Source: Ceratodon purpureus
Lineage: Eukaryota > Streptophyta > Bryopsida > Pseudoditrichales > Ditrichaceae
Reading direction: 5' to 3'
DNA: 64,000 bases
NCBI GenBank assembly: GCA_014871385.1
Contig: CM026425.1
Span: forward strand, 5,358,496-5,422,495
In this document: positions 59,347 to 64,000 of the stretch, in pieces
Layout of the letters: each line of letters begins with the position of its first letter
Position numbering within the stretch: position 1 is the first letter of the stretch
Position numbers and translations under genes: made by a program
Notes under the pieces: model-generated
Told to the model about the DNA's origin: nothing
What the model saw: only the letters and a program-made list of their open reading frames with translations
Databases searched by the model: none

Positions 59347-62229
59347 TTTGTCGACCTACTTCACACTAAACAATGAAATATGAGGTGCGCTTCGGCCCTT
59401 CTGGAAGGAAAACTCCTCTGCGACGCCGTAATTCCAACTCAAACTTCTGCTCTTCTAAAATCCAAGCCTAAGTGAGCCGCTCAGCAGCTGATGAAGGTGC
59501 CGAAATCTGCTACGGAACAGGATTCCGAGATGCGGCAATCTTGAATGCTTCGGAGCAAGCGGCGATCATGGCCTTGTGAGGAAATGAGTTCGAGAGCAGT
59601 GACCTGATTTCATAATACCCGGAATCATCTGGCTTACCCGGGTACGGTTCTCAGTTCCAGGGCGTGGTATTAGAGAGGATGGGCGAGAAGATGGTGTGCC
59701 TCCAGAATTTGAAAGTGTGAAGCTCCATCTGTGATTCGCGCGAATTAGGTGAGGTAATGCATCTTCCTGGCTGGAAATTAGAGCGTGAGAGTTAGCTCTA
59801 CGGAATGGCTCTTGGTTTGTGGGTTTGTGGGTGGCGTTCCACAGAGAGCGAGCGGCTATGGAGCTGGAGAAGAGGAAGGTGATTTTGCTGGTCGGAGGAT
59901 GAGGGTACTTAGGGCTGCACGTTTTGGAAGCTCTGGCATGAAGCGATTGCACACTGGCATACACCTACAACTCGCACCCTGCCCCTGCCCAGCTTCCCAA
60001 TGTGCTGGCCTTTCATCTAAATCTTCGCAACGGTGATGGAGTAGACGCCATGGCCATGTCTCTAGGAGCAGTATGTTCTTTCTTAACTAAAAGACCATTG
60101 TTTGCTTATAATATCGGGTTTAAGGGCAATTCTATTTCTCATGTCCCAAGAACCGTGTCAAACTTGAAGTATTCCACACGTCATGAAGTATGTAGCAATC
60201 TGCGTCAAGTGTGAACAGTAACACCGAAATTAAATCAATATTGCCAATCAGGCAAACAGATCAAGTCAGATCCAGCCTTGTGCTCGCCGCCTCTGCTCTC
60301 TCCGCCTCAGACGCTCTCGCTGCCGGCTCCGCACATTGCCTAGACTACCCTCGCCAAACATCGAACTGAAACATCGTTGCCTCGCTTGCCCAACTTCCAG
60401 ATCTAGCATCATCGTTGCCCTCCCCGACAATGTTGAACTCGGTTTCTCGATTTTCACACTCTACTAGTTGTCGATCTCACACTTACACCTTCTTTCAGTT
60501 CCTTCTAAGTAGTTTTAATGCAGTATTGTCCAAATCCACACACTTCTAGTCCTCATCTCTCCTGGTTTATACCGCAATTTTGCAAATCTAAAATAGTAGC
60601 TTACTGTCATCACCGAACATGCTCTCACTCAGGAGACACAACGTCTCGACTTAAGATTTTGTACTATGCTTAAGACAAAGTGCTTTGATTATATTCCAAT
60701 CTCCGTTCTGGTATCATTTCTCTCTAGTCTTTAATTGTTCACTATTCATGAATTATTGGAACTGTCTCTATGTTTTCTGATTAGGTAACCAAGACTTTGT
60801 GTAGAAAGAATTTTGCTCAGTGACATTATAGACACTTTAGGGTTGTGCTCAATGTTTCTCTTGATGAGTCATTTGTGCCTAGTAGTGATGATACCTAGCT
60901 CTCAAACGCGAGGATTCACTAGTGCCAATCGCATTTTCGTTGGATCTAAACCGTTCCTTCTCTGTGTAGACCGTACTTTGTAGATCAACAGCCACCTGCA
61001 TTTGATTCAGAACAATAACAGTCTCAAAACAAGTTTGTTTCATGGAACTGCCACTGAGTTTCCAAATCAGAAGTCAAGAGGAGCCAGACGAGGACTAGAC
61101 ATTGACATTGTTCCTCCAAAGCACATGAGTAGAGCGCCTCACGACAATTGTTTCAGCCAAAAGAAGTAGATGTCAAAAGATGGGTGTCTTTAGCAATGCT
61201 GCAACTCCAATCATAAACAATGTTCTGATGTTCTTTCAATCAAATCTTCATCTTGTTCTTCATCGTCCCTCTCATGTCTGTAGCCTTTCTCTGAACTTCA
61301 AAGCCTCTTCTTCCAAATTGCGATTGTCTTGCCGGAGCCTCCTTGCTCGTCCACTCAATCGAGTATCAAGATAATCATTGACCATCCAACTTGACCGTAT
61401 CAAGCCCAACTTGACAGTCCCTTAGCGCCGCTCTATGCTAGATCACCTTCTAACGCAAGTTCATGACCCGAATAACCCCATCACCCTGCATCATGGCACT
61501 TTGACGGACGTCACCACCCTCTTCAATGTCACATGTGAAACAATTTCGACCATGTGGCATACCGCCGTGCAATCCAAACTGGCTGGCAACCTAGTATTGG
61601 ATGTGACTTCTCGAAACGCACGCCGGGCCTCGCGACTAAGGGCTCCCCAAATTTGGGGGGGGGGGGGGGGGATCGCAGAGGCTACCCAATAGGGCCTCTG
61701 CCCCGATCAGGAGGGCCTACGACCCCGACCCCAACCAGGAGGGCCTGCAACCTCCACCCCGACCCCGACCTCCCCTAGCCAACCCGATCTGGGTCTCCCG
61801 CTCGCAATCCCTCGTGAGCTCCCGCTCATCGTAGGCTGGACCTCGCCATCGTGGCCTTCCTCGCTGGCCTCCTTCGTTCCCGCTCGCTCCCTACCGGTTC
61901 GCCTCATTCCCGCGAGTTCCCACCCCAATACCCGCTCCTAAGACTTCGGTGCCGATATTGCGGTGATATACTTTGGACTTTTTTTCTCCTCCCCTCACAA
62001 AACTGTGAGCATCTTTGGGGCCTCCCTTCTTCTTCCCCCTAAAAAAACTAAGTCTTTTTTTTTCGAGAGCCCTCTTTTCTTTTTATTTCTCTTCAATTTC
62101 TACATTTAAGTAAGTCTTATCATGTATTATCATAATGGAGAATCATAAGGGAATTCATAATGAAAGAGTACACAAACGCAAAATTACAAAGTGATAACAA
62201 AATCAATGAAAAAACTCAAATCATAAACT
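59347..62229. other. Upstream flank of NEMF and intergenic region
   Basis: The first ~250 bp should be the NEMF leader and promoter. GC-rich patches at about 60,270-60,440 and 61,600-61,960 contain open frames but no recognisable protein. A run of 17 G lies at 61655-61671. No LTR pair, primer-binding site or tRNA gene could be supported. Confidence 0.45.
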
Positions 62230-62333
62230 TTACTTCACAAAAATCACATGGTCGCAACTTTTGCAAAAAATAGAATTTACTCCTCCGTCTATCAATGTTT
62301 TTGTAGCACACATGTCACAAGTGACTCTGGGAA
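62230..62333 (-). pseudogene. Zinc-ribbon-like fragment
   Basis: The minus strand reads VTCDMCATKTL, a short spacer, then FCKSCDHVIFVK and a stop: two CxxC pairs about 20 residues apart, as in a small zinc ribbon. In-frame stops lie just upstream. It lies downstream of, and on the same strand as, the SWIM fragment and is probably the end of the same former gene. Confidence 0.4.
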
Positions 62334-62632
62334 GCTTACGGAAAATCATCATTTTTTGCTTGGGTCGTGATTAAGCACATGTGAAGAACGCTTCAAAAGA
62401 GGCGTGGAGCACTTGTTTCACTAACTTCCAAAATCTTATGTTTCTTTTATGTCCCATTTTCGTTTGATTGCGGCTTCACTATCTGTTGGATGGAAGCGAT
62501 AGAACCTCGGAGGGGAAGAGTAATTGTATTGGGTCTTTCAAAGTTAGAAGGCTCCAATAATGTGCCAAAACAAGCTTAAAGGGCTTGAAATTTTAGCTTC
62601 ACCTCTTCTTCATTGTCACCATAAAAAATTGC

Positions 62633-63310
62633 TTAACATAGTGATTCGATTTCACGTACCATGTAAAACGCCCTCTCATGCATGACACCAATCGAAAGAG
62701 CCTTCTCCTTTGGTACATCCGGTTGACTTGGAGTCATAAGCTCCATGTCGTTTATGTTGATTTGTGGAGGCAATGGTTCCTCAACCACTTCATTCTCTTT
62801 AAATCCTTCAAAAAATACCTTGACAATCTATTGTACACTAAGTATGTGCTTGCAAGTGGAGATCCTATTGGGACAATCACAATAATGTGATTTCAATGAA
62901 ACACTATACCATAGGTTACGAGAAGTCTCACTCTTGACATGAAAGACGAGATGCTCGTCATCAACAACCATCAAGATATTCATAGGACAAGATTGATAAG
63001 CCTTCAAAATTCGTTCTCTTCCTTTCTATAAACGTTTATGAGCCTTGTCATTCCCTCTCTTTATGTATCGTTTTGAGTCATCTACAAGATCAAAAAATAT
63101 GTTTGAACATAGCTTCATGTTGAGAACATTTTTTTTTTAAATACAATAAAATAAACAGAAAATAATATACAAAAATGAGAGACTTACTTAAACGTTGAGT
63201 CATTCGGAATTAACTCAATAATGTAGGTTTGTCTATCACAGCAATAGTTGCAAGCTCATTCTTCCTAAACTCAAACAACCGATCATCCCACATTTCCCAC
63301 CCAAAATCAC
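62633..63310 (-). pseudogene. Decayed SWIM zinc-finger gene (transposase-like)
   Basis: Minus-strand reading of 62633-63085 gives a SWIM pattern: a beta-rich lead (HLVFHVKSETSRNLWYSVSL), then CDC (codons 62873-62881) and CKH (62846-62854), fitting C-x-C-x(n)-C-x-H. The same frame is broken by TAG at 63026-63028 and 62828-62830. A likely upstream exon (63,180-63,310, minus) encodes WEMWDDRLFEFRKNELATIAV and then loses frame just before a gtaagt donor. SWIM fingers of this kind occur in Mutator-like transposases and in FAR1/FHY3-like plant proteins derived from them. The parent is probably a transposase but could be a host gene. Confidence 0.6.
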
Positions 63311-64000
63311 CGTTGACCATCTATGGTCACATCAAGGTTCATCGAATGCCGGCGCCACTGCTTGTCTAGACTGCCTAGCACGTGTGTGGGTGTTGCCACC
63401 AAGGACACACCTTTACCAAGGACATCCAATACTCCAAAACCAAGGTACACACGACTCCCAATAAGGACACTCGATTATCTTTTCACTGTACAAGCATTAT
63501 CCAGGACCAGTATTGGCAATTGGCTTCCACCCATTGAAAACCTGATGTCACTGCCTTATACTCTACCATGGCACAATGAAGGTGGAATTTCGTGGCAATT
63601 TTTATTTTGACAAAATCCGGATATTCCAATTTCGGATTTGGACATCTCAGGACCTCAAATTTTCTTTAGTGACAAGTGCCATTCTTGGCACTATCAACAA
63701 TTGCCACTATAAGGTCTTAAAGGGACCGGTTTACTTTTCCTTGTAGGAGGATGTATTAAATCAAATCCTAATGTCTTTCAACATGGTTAGTTGTATCCAT
63801 TTCCCCATAAGTAGCTAACCTCCCAAATCAAGGCCACAACCTTCTTCAAAGACAATTAATTCTGGCCCATCCGGTAATCATGTATTTGGCAAAGGTTGGG
63901 ATGTGTTCACATTCAACAAAAAATCTTGTTAAATTCTCATCTAAATAGTCTTCATTAGGGCAAAGCATTAAAACATGTAATGCTTTCCACATCTAATTTT
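63311..64000. other. Window end, no gene supported
   Basis: A moderately GC-balanced stretch with one short open frame on the plus strand (63323-63610) that shows no recognised motif. It may be part of the decayed gene to its left or of a feature cut by the window edge. Confidence 0.35.

Noticed and set aside
59566..59964. Minus-strand open frame of 132 codons upstream of NEMF
   Set aside because: No recognisable domain; it lies in the expected promoter and leader region of NEMF and could be chance in moderately GC-rich DNA.
60700..60760. tggtatca word resembling the methionine-tRNA primer-binding site of LTR retrotransposons
   Set aside because: Only the first eight bases fit, no LTR ending in CA precedes it, and no second LTR or polypurine tract was found.

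Overview
The window reads as nuclear DNA of a land plant that makes swimming sperm, most likely a bryophyte (a moss is my best guess). Genes have many short introns (about 100-350 bp, GT-AG) and sit in long AT-rich spacers full of mobile-element debris. Plant-type proteins are present (a KEULE-like Sec1 protein, a plant GPI-anchored protein family, plant-type SPT5), and so is CFAP119, a protein of motile cilia that flowering plants lack. The species call is inference; gene families and exon joins were read directly from the sequence.

Layout. 1-7,140 is AT-rich repeat territory: a mosaic of dispersed repeats, an 0.88 kb deleted hAT-type element (5,374-6,251) and, nested inside it, a 131-bp CACTA-type hairpin (5,972-6,102). 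7,994-9,459 (+) encodes a small secreted GPI-anchored protein. 10,926-13,283 (-) is a Caprin-like RNA-binding protein with a C-terminal RGG domain. 15,904-22,117 (-) is a complete 21-exon SEC1/KEULE gene, head-to-head (361 bp between start codons) with the cilium gene CFAP119 at 22,479-24,823 (+). 28,713-29,863 (+) is a ZIP metal transporter with a spliced leader. 31,300-41,500 is a repeat-rich block. It holds a direct repeat beside a (AT)53 microsatellite, then a full-length 5.57 kb hAT-type transposon (34,249-39,819). Its transposase frame is intact except for one in-frame TAG. The transposon sits in one copy of a tandemly duplicated ~1 kb segment, and the second copy preserves the empty site. 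42,951-51,139 (+) is the 24-exon SPT5 gene and 53,540-59,346 (-) the 15-exon NEMF/Rqc2 gene, the two converging. 62,230-63,310 (-) carries decayed pieces of a SWIM zinc-finger gene.

The genes are mostly single-copy housekeeping functions: vesicle fusion, transcription elongation, ribosome quality control, metal uptake and mRNP regulation. They do not form one pathway. The most distinctive content is the transposon system, in which one autonomous-type element, its internally deleted derivative, a nested element of another superfamily and two paralogous empty sites can all be read in one window.
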